Notes under the pieces: model-generated | What the model was told of the DNA's origin: nothing | Database searches by the model: none | What the model saw: only the letters and a program-made list of their open reading frames with translations | Translations under genes and position numbers: made by a program | In this document: piece by piece, positions 50,041 to 58,824 of the stretch | How positions within the stretch are numbered: position 1 is the first letter of the stretch | How the letters are laid out: every line of letters begins with the position of its first letter | Origin: Bacillus sp. FJAT-27445 | GTDB lineage: Bacteria; Bacillota; Bacilli; Bacillales; Cytobacillaceae | Assembly: GCF_001510665.1 (NCBI RefSeq) | Contig: NZ_LMTI01000002.1 | Span: 1-64,000, forward strand | Reading direction: 5' to 3' | Length of the DNA: 64,000 bases

Positions 50041-50094
50041 TGACCTAAAGGGCTTCCGGAATTTTTTAATAGGTTAACAATCAATTTAATTCCA

Positions 50095-50122
50095 TGAAAA
50101 AAGCTCCCCATCCGGAGAGCTT
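50095..50122 (-). terminator. terminator of rnpB
   Basis: AAGCTCTCC-GGAT-GGGGAGCTT followed by six T on the minus strand. Confidence 0.88.
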
Positions 50123-50137
50123 GAATCTCTAATGCAA

Positions 50138-50540
50138 TTTCCACTAACGCGTTCTGTAAGCCATGTTCTGTACCATTGTACTGCAAGCGACGCGAGTCTC
50201 GTACTCCGGCGGTAATCATCTATCTACAGGCAAACGCCTGTCCTTCTCCCTCGTTGAATTCCTTGGAGAAAGCGCCCCTACCAAAATTTGGGTTTCTCGC
50301 TCGTGGGGTTTACCTCGTTCCACCCTTCGCATTTCTTTGAAGGCTACGTCACTGTGGCACTTTTATAGGTATTCATGCCATATCCAAAAGACTTAGGCAT
50401 TTTCCCGGCCGTCAGCCAAAACTGGCTGCCCTGGCTTATTTTTTCGCCAGGCACGAACACTACAGGCATCTCAGCCTGTGCGAGCATGGACTTTCCTCTA
50501 CAGCCGAAACTGCAGCGATTACCCGAACGCGATTAATGGA
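50138..50540 (-). ncRNA. rnpB: RNase P RNA, type B
   Basis: On the minus strand the conserved blocks of Bacillus RNase P RNA appear in order: GTTCGGGTAATCGCTGCAG, GAGGAAAGTCCATGCTCGCA, GAGATGCCTGTAGTGTTCGT, GAAAGTGCC-like ACAGTGACG, AACCCAAATTTTGGTAGGGG, GAAGGACAGGCG, CTGTAGATAGATGATT, and TACAATGGTACAGAACATGG with the final TTACAGAACGCGTTAG pairing back to the 5' end. Ends are estimated from these pairings, the promoter and the terminator. Catalytic RNA for tRNA 5' maturation. Confidence 0.97.
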
Positions 50541-50548
50541 CAATGTCT

Positions 50549-50577
50549 ATTATATGTATTCCCATGGTGAAAAGCAA
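50549..50577 (-). promoter_or_regulatory. rnpB promoter
   Basis: Minus strand: -35 TTGCTT (50577-50572), 17-bp spacer, perfect -10 TATAAT (50554-50549), which places the start near 50541. Confidence 0.75.
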
Positions 50578-50608
50578 TGGTTTTAAGAGGAAGCGCTGGC
50601 AGCTTTAC

Positions 50609-50917
50609 TCAATCATACAGCTTATTGCCAAAAACATGCTTTTCCAGGTTGGAAAGCCGTTTCAAAATGTCGAAGTTGGTTGTTCCCGCAGGTTGGGCAG
50701 GCTGCTGTGAAGCTCTTCTGGACGTTTCATCCAGCTGCTTTTTAAGCCGCAGGTTCTCCTGCTGAAGCTCTTCGATTTCCTGATGAAAGGTTTCATAATC
50801 TTTAATAATCAAATCAAGGAATTTATCGACATCCTCCTGCTTATATCCGCGCATGGCTGATTTAAATTCCTGTTCCAAAATATCTTTTGCCGTAAGTTTA
50901 ATTTTATCCGATAACAT
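50609..50917 (-). CDS. gpsB: cell-cycle protein GpsB
   Basis: 102 residues from ATG 50917 (GAGGTGA 5 bp upstream). N-terminal DivIVA-like part [14 protein letters not shown]...[17 protein letters not shown], coiled coil to about residue 75, Gln/Pro linker, and C-terminal [17 protein letters not shown], the GpsB trimerisation motif. It shuttles PBP1 between septum and side wall. Confidence 0.95.
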   Translation of the reverse strand: MLSDKIKLTAKDILEQEFKSAMRGYKQEDVDKFLDLIIKDYETFHQEIEELQQENLRLKKQLDETSRRASQQPAQPAGTTNFDILKRLSNLEKHVFGNKLYD

Positions 50918-51054
50918 TTCATTCACCTCAGGCTTCGCCAATCATTACATATTATTTTTTCAAAAATATGTCCTTTTGTCAATTCTTCTCGCCATTTCCC
51001 TAAAACCGCCATTCATCAGGGTCACGTCTTGGGCACCTTATGAGCTGCCGGGTA

Positions 51055-51608
51055 CTAATCGTAACGGGCCATCTGTTCCTCTTCTACAATCTGCTGGAGG
51101 TCATAAAAGGTAATTAGCCTTACCCTGTACTGATCCTTTTTTTGTGCCAGTTCGTAGATGAACTTCGGGCTTCCTTCCTTTTCCGGATCATACAAAAGAA
51201 GCAAGGAATCACTTTTTTGGATAAAAAATTGGTTTTTCAGCCTAAACTGCATGGGACTTTCATACTTCTTCTTTGTAACCGAATCTACATAATCCGCTCC
51301 GGCAAGTATAGTCTCATACCACTCCTTGTTGGCATCTTTCCACTTTTCCTCCTGTTCAAGGAAAGGTGTTATAACAGCAAGCTTAAGTTCGGGAAAATCG
51401 GGCTGAAGTTCAAAGACCGCTTCGGCTGCCCAAAGCTCGGCGCCAAGCTGTCCGCTGATTAGAACCCATTCCAGGCCTCCTTCAGCCAGCGATTGGAATT
51501 CCTTCCTGAATGCCGTCTTGATATAGGCGGTGGATGGGTGATCCTTCTGGAAAATACCAAGCTCGAACGGTTTATAGCCGGATACCGCAACTATTTTTTG
51601 CGAGGCAA
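51055..51608 (-). CDS. ypsA: YpsA (DUF1273) with frameshifted or non-standard start
   Basis: Reading 51593 down to 51055 gives an intact Yps[44 protein letters not shown], and [17 protein letters not shown]. It belongs to the SLOG nucleotide-binding superfamily, linked to cell division in B. subtilis. No ATG, GTG or TTG is in this frame upstream of 51252. TTG 51608, behind AAAGGAGGGG, is one base out of frame; adding one A to the A6 run at 51594-51599 would give [15 protein letters not shown]. Alternatives are a start at ATT 51609 or slippage on the A run. Confidence 0.8.
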
Positions 51609-51660
51609 TCCCCTCCTTTAACCCATTCTTTTAAGATATCTTACCATTAAATTGAACGAT

Positions 51661-51685
51661 AAAAAGGGCGAATGCCGCCCTTTTT
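51661..51685. terminator. terminator between cotD-like gene and ypsA
   Basis: AAAAAGGGCG-N5-CGCCCTTTTT; serves the minus-strand coat gene. Confidence 0.88.
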
Positions 51686-51729
51686 GAAAATTCTATTGCC
51701 CTGAGTAGCCATCCCAAATCCTTAATCCG

Positions 51730-51939
51730 TTACCGTTCCGGCCTGAAAACATGTGTTGGAGGCAACTGTACAGAACTGTGATGGAGAGGGAAATAGTGTT
51801 CATGGATGATCCGCTGATGATTCAAGGTTATCCCATGGACTGGATGTATATGGGGAATGACAATAGTCGAATATTCATGGTTTACACGCAATGGAGGTAG
51901 CGGCATAAACCCATAAATGCCCCTTGGTCTGCCATACAT
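51730..51939 (-). CDS. CotD-family spore coat protein
   Basis: 69 residues from ATG 51939 (AAAGGAGTGA upstream). His-rich, with IVIPHIHPVHGITLNHQRII and HEHYFPLHHSSVQLPPTHVF, matching the CotD pattern of B. subtilis (IVPHIHPQHTTNVNHQ...). The usual cysteines of CotD are absent. Inner coat protein in sporulating mother cells. Single gene. Confidence 0.85.
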   Translation of the reverse strand: MYGRPRGIYGFMPLPPLRVNHEYSTIVIPHIHPVHGITLNHQRIIHEHYFPLHHSSVQLPPTHVFRPER

Positions 51940-52014
51940 GGCAATCACTCCTTTTTCAAGGTGTTAATAGCCTATGGCAACGTGAGTCAAAAGGCACTAA
52001 GGAAAAGACCCAAA

Positions 52015-52113
52015 TTACATTAAAAATGCCACAAAACTTTCCTTCATGTTTGTAAAAATGAATGCTGTCAGGCAGACAACAATAAAAAATAGACATAAAA
52101 TTGCTTTATACAT
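52015..52113 (-). CDS. 32-residue possible membrane peptide
   Basis: ATG 52113 with GGGGCTGG upstream (weak). The peptide MYKAILCLFFIVVCLTAFIF is one membrane helix with a short tail. No terminator directly after it and no homologue recognised; low confidence. Confidence 0.35.
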   Translation of the reverse strand: MYKAILCLFFIVVCLTAFIFTNMKESFVAFLM

Positions 52114-52266
52114 CAAACCAGCCCCGTTATATGTTGATAATTGTTGAAAAATATCCTCAGCTTTTAATTTTACATCCACCCGGTAGCTTAAACAACTAGA
52201 AAACCAACATATTGAAAGATAAATAATGAAAAATTTGTGACCATGTTTATTCCCTATTTACCGAAT

Positions 52267-52293
52267 TGAAAAAGAGGCCAAAACATCAGCCTC
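52267..52293 (-). terminator. terminator of mrfB
   Basis: GAGGC-N10-GCCTC then TTTTTC on the minus strand. Confidence 0.7.
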
Positions 52294-52306
52294 CTTCAGG
52301 ACATTA

Positions 52307-53578
52307 TTAACCCTTTTTCTTTCCATTTACTTTTCGCTTAAGCCTTTCTTCCCTATGTAGAATATCCTCAAACCGAATCATACCAGACGACAGTTTAATT
52401 TCATCAATATCCGCCAGTCCAAGCGCTTTTTGACAGTAGAAAAGAGCTCTATCATAGACCTTCTCCCGGTGTTCCAAAATTTTTGCCGCTTCAATGCAGC
52501 CTTCTGCCACCAGGGTTTCCCTTTGGTTGTCCGATTCTGCAACCGAACAAAAAAGTTCCAGCGCCTTTTCCCAATTTTGTTGCTTTTTAAGGGAATAAGC
52601 CAGGGCAAGCTTTGAGCGGGCCGCTTCCTCGCCATCACTTTCGATCAAACCTTTAAAAGCATGTTCAGCTTCCGTGTGGTTTCCGACCGAAGAAAACCAT
52701 TTGCCAACTTCAAAAGCCTCCCGTTCAGTCCGTTCTTTATCCGTCCCGCAAATCTGGAAGGTCAAATGCGAATAGAGAGTCACAAGCGAGAGGATGTCAA
52801 GTTCATTATGTTTCATGATGCCGAGCATGCCCTCGGGCCTGCCGCTCTCAACAAAATCAAAATAAATCATCGGCGCAAGAAACCCAGGTATATCATCTAC
52901 CCTTTCCACCCCAAGGACTTCCTTTTCAACCACAGATAGCTTCAGCCTTTCGAGTTTGTGCTTCCAAAGCCTTCTGGCGGCATGATACAAATCGAAGTGT
53001 CCAAATTCCGGCAGCTTAGGAACGTTCTCCCTGACAAGGGTATGCCTTGTTTTCACCTGTGGCCAATCGAAGGATTTCCCATTGTAAGTGACGAGCGTCT
53101 GGTAATCAATGTTTTCTAGGAAGCTATGGTACAAAGGGACCTCTGCTCCTGGATGCGGAAGGATATGCTGTCTTAAAAGAAGGGAATCATCTTTTATGCT
53201 CGCATAGCCAAGCAAAAAGATGGTATTTCCTGTTCCTCCTCCAAGTCCTGTCGTTTCCGTATCGAAAAAGAACAAATCATCCGGCTTGTTGCCAGCAGAT
53301 GATAGCGGATGATCGATTCCACTCTTTTCCCAAAGAGCTGCCGCCTCGATAAAATCCGAAAAACAGTATTTTCCATGTCTGTGGGAAAGGGGGTATCGGA
53401 CTTCCCGAATAAGGCAAAACTGGCCATCAAAATGATAGGCTTTTACTCCAGCATCCTCCCATTCCTCCATGAAAGGTAACTTCGGATCAACAGGCAACGG
53501 GGCTGTAACTTGTTCAGCAGGCGGACGCCCAGCCGATAAATGCGGTTTCAGGCGGTTTAATTTATTTTTTAGTGACAT
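52307..53578 (-). CDS. mrfB: MrfB (YprB) DEDD-type exonuclease
   Basis: 423 residues. Ribonuclease-H-like exonuclease domain with FFFDTETTGLGGGTGN (DxE), TYNGKSFDWPQVKTRH, and HNELDILSLVTLYSH (final DEDD aspartate); TPR-like helices from about residue 280. In B. subtilis MrfB works with MrfA to repair mitomycin C adducts without UvrABC. It directly follows mrfA (4-bp gap). Confidence 0.94.
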   Translation of the reverse strand: MSLKNKLNRLKPHLSAGRPPAEQVTAPLPVDPKLPFMEEWEDAGVKAYHFDGQFCLIREVRYPLSHRHGKYCFSDFIEAAALWEKSGIDHPLSSAGNKPDDLFFFDTETTGLGGGTGNTIFLLGYASIKDDSLLLRQHILPHPGAEVPLYHSFLENIDYQTLVTYNGKSFDWPQVKTRHTLVRENVPKLPEFGHFDLYHAARRLWKHKLERLKLSVVEKEVLGVERVDDIPGFLAPMIYFDFVESGRPEGMLGIMKHNELDILSLVTLYSHLTFQICGTDKERTEREAFEVGKWFSSVGNHTEAEHAFKGLIESDGEEAARSKLALAYSLKKQQNWEKALELFCSVAESDNQRETLVAEGCIEAAKILEHREKVYDRALFYCQKALGLADIDEIKLSSGMIRFEDILHREERLKRKVNGKKKG

Positions 53579-53582
53579 CGCC

Positions 53583-55871
53583 CTAACTCAATCCCTCCCT
53601 GGCCGATTCAAGATAAAGGCTGACAATTTTCAATGCATCCTTTTTTGTCGTATCCGTGGAAGTATCCATACCGATACAGGATGGGCAGCCGCTTTCACAT
53701 CGGCAATTTGTTATCATCGTACGCGCTTCTTCCAGGACGGTCTCCATCCCCGCATATAGTTTGTCGCTTAGGCCGATTCCTCCCGGGTAGCTATCATAAA
53801 AGAAAATCGTCGGCTTTTCGTTATGATCGGCCTTCACTTGCGGGACGACATGGATATCCTGGGGATCTGCCATGACAAATAACGGAGCGATATTGGAAAG
53901 CGCATGTGCCGCGCCAATCAGGCCCTGTTCAACACGGTCATTCCCCATCCCGTCAAGCGGATCATCAAGTGAAATCCAGGCGGAGCTTGTGTGCAATTCC
54001 GCTTCCGGCAGAAAAATCGGTCCGGAACCTATATTGTCATGTGTTTCAAATTTAATTTTTTTAAAAATAGTGGCCATTGCGCGAACGCTGACATCGCCGT
54101 AGCCTATTTCGGCACTCGTCCGTTCAGACAGCCTGTCCACCTCCAAAACTTTGAGCTGGACAGCTAGGTTCGTATCTGTAAAATAATCAACGTCCACTTC
54201 CCTGACAAAAGCCTTTTTCTCGTCCCAGTCCAGCTTTTCAACCTGGTATTGGATTCCTTGGTGAAGATAAATCGCCTCATCATGCAGAAGCGTCATCGCC
54301 GAAAAGGTATCCATCTCCCCAATTACCTTAACATTGGCCACATCGGACTGATCAATGATGATTACATTTTCCTGCGACGCGGACCGAAGGCTGATATTAT
54401 GGGCCGGGAATGAATCATTCATCCAATACCATTTATCACCGTTCCTATAAAGGACGCGCTCTTCTGTTAAATATTCAAGCAGTTCCTCCGTATCAAGGCT
54501 GCCAAAGGCCTCTCCTTTTTTAAAAGGAAGCTCGTAAGCCGCACACTTCATATGGTCAATCAGGATAATCAAATTATCGGGATTGATCCTGGCCGTTTCA
54601 GGGCTTTTGTTGAAAAAATAATCAGGGTGCTGGATGACGTACTGGTCAAGTGGGCTTGAGCTGGCAACCATGATGACAAGTGACTCGCCATGACGCCTCC
54701 CCGCCCTGCCAGCCTGCTGCCAAGCGCTTGATATAGTTCCAGGGTATCCTGTCATGATGCATACTTGGAGCTGGCCGATATCAACCCCGAGTTCAAGGGC
54801 GTTCGTGCTCACGACTCCATATATTTCTCCTGAACGCAGCCCTTTTTCGATGCGACGCCTCTCGGTCGGCAGGTAGCCGCCCCTGTAGCCCATGATCGAT
54901 TTTGGGCCAAGCTGGTTTTTTACGAGTTCCTGCAGATAAGTCAGGATAATTTCAACCCTCACCCTGCTCCTTGCGAATATAATTGTCTGGATTTTATTTT
55001 TCAAAAGCTCGCCGGCGATCCTTCTAACCTCAAGAGTAGCGCTTCTCCTCACGTTTAACGGTTTATTGACAACAGGTGGATTATAAAACACAAAATGCTT
55101 CCTCCCTGTTGGCGCGCCATTGTTATCGATGAGTTCCATTTTTGTTTCTGTAAGGTTTTCTGCCAGTTCGACCGGATTGGCAATCGTGGCGGACGTACAA
55201 ATAAAAACAGGGTCGCTGCCATAATAATGGCAAATTCTTCTGAGCCTGCGAACAACGTTGGCAACATGGCTTCCGAATACCCCCCTGTATGTATGCAGCT
55301 CATCAATTACAACAAACTTTAAGTTTTCAAACAAGGATACCCATTTTGTATGATGGGGAAGAATGGCACTGTGGAGCATGTCTGGGTTTGTGATGACAAC
55401 ATGTCCAGCCTTTCTGACCCTCTTCCTTATATTAGCAGGGGTATCGCCGTCGTACGTATAGCTATTTATATCAAGCCCGGCCTCCTGGATGAGCTCGTTT
55501 ATTTCGCTTTTTTGGTCCTGCGCCAGCGCTTTTGTCGGGAACATGTATAACGCCCTGGCATTGCTGTCATTAATGATTGTCTGAAGGACCGGCAAATTAT
55601 AGCAGAGCGTTTTGCCTGATGCGGTAGGAGTGACAGCTACAATACTCTTTCCTGACATTGCCTTTTCAAACGCAGACCGTTGATGAGTATAAAGCTCGCC
55701 TATGCCCCTGTTCATTAATGCACTTTTTAAAAGAGGGTTGAGGCCTTCCGGTAGTGGTTCCGTCTTGGCCGGTTTCTCCTCGATCGTGTGCCAATGGACG
55801 ATGTTTTCCTTATAGCGGCCGTCCAATTTCAGTTTTTCAAGCATTTCCTGAAGGTTCTTCCTAAGTTTCAA
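53583..55871 (-). CDS. mrfA: MrfA (YprA) DEAD/DEAH-box repair helicase
   Basis: About 762 residues from TTG 55871 (GGGGTGA upstream; GTG 55880 in frame). Superfamily 2 helicase: THQRSAFEKA (Q motif), TPTASGKTLCYN (Walker A, about 80), VVIDELHTYRG (DExH), CTSATIANP, GRAGRRHGESL (motif VI). C-terminal DUF1998-type domain with the four-cysteine cluster NCRCESGCPSC. A 3'-5' helicase in mitomycin damage repair with MrfB. Confidence 0.95.
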   Translation of the reverse strand: MKLRKNLQEMLEKLKLDGRYKENIVHWHTIEEKPAKTEPLPEGLNPLLKSALMNRGIGELYTHQRSAFEKAMSGKSIVAVTPTASGKTLCYNLPVLQTIINDSNARALYMFPTKALAQDQKSEINELIQEAGLDINSYTYDGDTPANIRKRVRKAGHVVITNPDMLHSAILPHHTKWVSLFENLKFVVIDELHTYRGVFGSHVANVVRRLRRICHYYGSDPVFICTSATIANPVELAENLTETKMELIDNNGAPTGRKHFVFYNPPVVNKPLNVRRSATLEVRRIAGELLKNKIQTIIFARSRVRVEIILTYLQELVKNQLGPKSIMGYRGGYLPTERRRIEKGLRSGEIYGVVSTNALELGVDIGQLQVCIMTGYPGTISSAWQQAGRAGRRHGESLVIMVASSSPLDQYVIQHPDYFFNKSPETARINPDNLIILIDHMKCAAYELPFKKGEAFGSLDTEELLEYLTEERVLYRNGDKWYWMNDSFPAHNISLRSASQENVIIIDQSDVANVKVIGEMDTFSAMTLLHDEAIYLHQGIQYQVEKLDWDEKKAFVREVDVDYFTDTNLAVQLKVLEVDRLSERTSAEIGYGDVSVRAMATIFKKIKFETHDNIGSGPIFLPEAELHTSSAWISLDDPLDGMGNDRVEQGLIGAAHALSNIAPLFVMADPQDIHVVPQVKADHNEKPTIFFYDSYPGGIGLSDKLYAGMETVLEEARTMITNCRCESGCPSCIGMDTSTDTTKKDALKIVSLYLESAREGLS

Positions 55872-56040
55872 ATTGATCACCCCATATCCCTATTCTAGCG
55901 AATGGACGTTCGTTTAAAAAGGAAAATCTTTTCCTTCCAGCAAAAGCCTTTAAAAATATTCAACGCACCACTCGAGATGTTCATTTCCTTTCAATCTGGT
56001 AAACTAATAGTAAATGCATTTCTGTTTTGGAGTGAGGACG

Positions 56041-56733
56041 TTGAAGGCTGAAGAGATAAAAAACGTTTTATCATGGTTTACGATTTTCAAGGAACTGGAT
56101 GGATATGAACTGGATAAGATTGCCGAAATTTCCCTTGCGCGCGAGTATAAAAAGGGTACCCATGTATTCATGCAGGGCGACCCATTGAAAAATGTTTATT
56201 TCGTTTCCAATGGAAAGATCAAGATTTATAAAAGTGATGCGAATGGCAAAGAGCAAATCGTCTCGATTCAGAAAAAAGGGGATATGTTTCCACACATCGG
56301 CTTTTTTCGTAAAGGCGACTATCCTGCTTATTCAGAAGTGCTCCAGCCTTCTACCCTTGTCATTGTTCCAATTGCAAAATTTGAAAGGGTATTGATTGAT
56401 AATCCAGAGCTTTGTATAAAGCTTTTCCGTGTCCTGGGGGAGCGGATTGTTGACCTGCAAAACAGGCTTGAGGAACAAATCCTGAATAACACGAACGAGC
56501 AAATTATTAAATTGCTGGTGCGGCTTGGCAAAGCGCACGGAACAGAGCAGCCGGATGGCCTTATCCTCCTAAAAGCTGAATTTACCAACAGGGACCTTGC
56601 GAATATGATCGGCACCACAAGGGAAACTGTCAGCCGTACGCTGACAAAAATGAAGAAGGATCAGTTGATAAAGGTGGACAGCCAAGGACATATGTTGTTC
56701 AGTCCAGCCCGTCTGCTGGAGGAAATTTTTTAA
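56041..56733 (+). CDS. Crp/Fnr-family transcriptional regulator (second copy)
   Basis: 230 residues from TTG 56041, chosen because GTGAGG precedes it and LKAEEIKNVLSWFTIFKEL aligns with the start of the paralogue at 45658. Same layout: cNMP-like sensor domain, dimer helix, wHTH FTNRDLANMIGTTRETVSRT. The recognition helix RETVSR is identical, so both proteins should bind the same operator. No cysteine cluster. Convergent with hcp, whose upstream region holds the predicted site. Confidence 0.92.
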   Translation: MKAEEIKNVLSWFTIFKELDGYELDKIAEISLAREYKKGTHVFMQGDPLKNVYFVSNGKIKIYKSDANGKEQIVSIQKKGDMFPHIGFFRKGDYPAYSEVLQPSTLVIVPIAKFERVLIDNPELCIKLFRVLGERIVDLQNRLEEQILNNTNEQIIKLLVRLGKAHGTEQPDGLILLKAEFTNRDLANMIGTTRETVSRTLTKMKKDQLIKVDSQGHMLFSPARLLEEIF

Positions 56734-56756
56734 CTGAAGTCGTTTCAATAAACATA

Positions 56757-56802
56757 CAAACAAAACCGCAGGCCAGAAATTTCTGGCTTGCGGTTTTGTT
56801 TG
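56757..56802. terminator. bidirectional terminator with long perfect stem
   Basis: CAAACAAAACCGCA pairs with TGCGGTTTTGTTTG and GCCAGAAA with TTTCTGGC, between the convergent regulator and hcp genes. Confidence 0.93.
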
Positions 56803-56808
56803 ATTTAA

Positions 56809-58110
56809 TTATTTGTTTACTGTTAGCTGAAGCATTTCATTCATATCTTCTTGTGCAGTTCCAATCAGCTTAAGGTTAAAGGCATTCTGCAGGACTTCAA
56901 GGACGCCTGCTGAAATGAATTCCGGAGGTTTTGGGCCAATTCGGATATCCTTGATTCCAAGGCTGAACAGTCCAAGCAAAATTGCGACTGCCTTTTGTTC
57001 GAACCATGACAGTACTATGCTCACTGGCAATTCATTTACTTCACAACCGAACGCTTCCGCAAGTGCGAGGGCTATTTTAACGGTAGATCCGGAGTTGTTG
57101 CATTGCCCCAAGTCGATGTACCTCGGGATTTCAGTTCCTGGCACCACTCCATAGTCCACATCGTTGAAACGAAACTTACCGCATGATGTTGTCAAGATGA
57201 CCGTTTCAGGAGGCAAGGAAGTCGCAAGCTCGCGGTAGTACTCCCCGCCTTTGCCAGGGGCATCACAGCCGGCAATGACAAAGAACCGTTTAATCTTTCC
57301 GGTTTTTACCGCTGCAATGACTTCAGGTGCAAGGCCGAGAACTGTTTCATGGTGAAAACCTGTTAAAAGTGTTTCATCCGATTCAATAGTGGCTTCAGGA
57401 AGCTCGAGTGCCCGTTCAATTAACGGAGAGAAATCATCGTTTTCAATTTTCCGGACGTTTTCAAGGCCGGTTACCTCATAAGTGAACATCCTGTCGGCGT
57501 AGCTGCCTTTAATCGGCATAACGCAGTTAGTAGTAGCAAGGATGGCCCCAGGAAATTTTTCGAACAGCCGGCGCTGGTCGTACCAGGCTTTGCCGATATT
57601 CCCTTTTAAATGGCTGTACTTTTTCAAGGCTGGATAGCCATGGGCCGGAAGCATTTCAGAATGAGTATAAATATTAATCCCTTTACCCTCCGTCTGCCTT
57701 AACAATTCTTCAAGGGCGAACAAATTGTGCCCTGTAATGACAATTGCTTTTCCTTCAACCCTATTCTGGCTGACACGGATAGGCTCCGGCACTCCAAGCC
57801 GTTTTGTATGGGCTTCATCGAGCATTTCCATAACTCTGACAGCTGATTGTCCAACTTTCATTGCCATATCAATATGTTCCTGAACATTGAAATTTGAATT
57901 TGTCAACGTCATATACAGCGCTTCATGGGTTACTGAATCTACAAACGAATCGTTATAGCCAAGCTGGTTCGCATGGGTCCGATAGGCCGCTATACCCTTC
58001 AAAGCAAAAATAATGGTGTCCTGAAGGCTTGCAATTGTTTCATCTTTCCCGCACACACCGACAACTTTGCAGCCCCCGCTCGGTGTTTGTTCACATTGGT
58101 AACAGAACAT
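56809..58110 (-). CDS. hcp: hybrid cluster protein Hcp, short (class III-like) form
   Basis: 433 residues, about 110 fewer than E. coli Hcp. N-terminal C-x2-C-x7-C-x5-C (MFCYQCEQTPSGGCKVVGVC) for a [4Fe-4S] cluster. Hybrid-cluster ligands appear in GHNLFALEEL, TNCVMPI, VIAGCDAPGKG, TTSCGKFRF and QCNNSGS. Hcp reduces NO or hydroxylamine and limits nitrosative stress. The missing segment after the N-terminal cluster is as in class III proteins. A Crp/Fnr site lies 64 bp upstream. Confidence 0.94.
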   Translation of the reverse strand: MFCYQCEQTPSGGCKVVGVCGKDETIASLQDTIIFALKGIAAYRTHANQLGYNDSFVDSVTHEALYMTLTNSNFNVQEHIDMAMKVGQSAVRVMEMLDEAHTKRLGVPEPIRVSQNRVEGKAIVITGHNLFALEELLRQTEGKGINIYTHSEMLPAHGYPALKKYSHLKGNIGKAWYDQRRLFEKFPGAILATTNCVMPIKGSYADRMFTYEVTGLENVRKIENDDFSPLIERALELPEATIESDETLLTGFHHETVLGLAPEVIAAVKTGKIKRFFVIAGCDAPGKGGEYYRELATSLPPETVILTTSCGKFRFNDVDYGVVPGTEIPRYIDLGQCNNSGSTVKIALALAEAFGCEVNELPVSIVLSWFEQKAVAILLGLFSLGIKDIRIGPKPPEFISAGVLEVLQNAFNLKLIGTAQEDMNEMLQLTVNK

Positions 58111-58173
58111 CTTTATTCCCCACTTTCTTTTTAAAACTACCTACCAAGAATAATATGAAGCCCGTACCGCGGA

Positions 58174-58191
58174 ATGTGATAACCATCACAT
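58174..58191. promoter_or_regulatory. Crp/Fnr-type operator upstream of hcp
   Basis: Perfect palindrome ATGTGATAACCATCACAT (TGTGAT-N4-ATCACA) between hcp and hsp20. Best of the three sites found. Confidence 0.75.
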
Positions 58192-58298
58192 ATATAGGAA
58201 TGTCGAAAATCGTTCATACTTCTTCCTACGCCTTTCACTTCTCCTTTCATCGCAACATAAGATGTGATAGTAAATTGTGTAAAAGCGAGGGAAACGAT

Positions 58299-58787
58299 AT
58301 GCCTAAAGAAGAAAAGCAAAAAAGAAACGCGGAGGAAAAATCAATAGGCCAGCCGGCTGAACCTTTGGATAACGTAATTCGTTCGGTCAATGATTTTTTC
58401 CATTATCCTCCCGTCAGGGGGTTTTTGCAATCAATGGATGATTTTTTCCATATGCCGTTTTCACATGTTCCATTTCAGGTTGATGTGGAGGAAACCGGCG
58501 ATGAGTATATTCTTACAGCGGAGCTACCGGGAATAAACAGGGAACAAATCCAAGTTGGGATTTTCTCCGATAGAGTGGTTATCGCGATAGAAAACCGCGA
58601 AGAGCTAACGGAATCGAATGAAGCTGGCAGGAGCTTCCGAAAAAGAATGACCAAAAAGCTTGATTCAAGATCTGTCTCCTTTCCAAAGGCGATTGTCGAG
58701 CACAAAGCGAAAGCGACCTACCGAAATGGATTGCTATCCATTCGGCTTCCAATCGACAAGGGCAGGCAACTGAAGATTGATTCGTAA
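58299..58787 (+). CDS. Hsp20/alpha-crystallin small heat-shock protein
   Basis: 162 residues from ATG 58299 (GCGAGGGAAA upstream). A basic N-terminal part with a repeated FFHYPPVRGFLQSMDDFFHM region is followed by the alpha-crystallin domain (about 62-160): FQVDVEETGDEYILTAELPG, SVSFPKAIV, and the terminal ATYRNGLLSIRLP with the IxL-like end. ATP-independent chaperone. Divergent from hcp. Confidence 0.92.
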   Translation: MPKEEKQKRNAEEKSIGQPAEPLDNVIRSVNDFFHYPPVRGFLQSMDDFFHMPFSHVPFQVDVEETGDEYILTAELPGINREQIQVGIFSDRVVIAIENREELTESNEAGRSFRKRMTKKLDSRSVSFPKAIVEHKAKATYRNGLLSIRLPIDKGRQLKIDS

Positions 58788-58824
58788 AAAACAGGGTGCG
58801 GCAGTTATGCCCCACCCTGTTTTT
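58786..58824. terminator. bidirectional terminator
   Basis: AAAACAGGGTG-N15-CACCCTGTTTTT between hsp20 and the convergent permease-peptidase gene. Confidence 0.85.

Noticed and set aside
50140-50520. Small open frames on both strands between ypsC and gpsB
   Set aside because: They lie inside the RNase P RNA.
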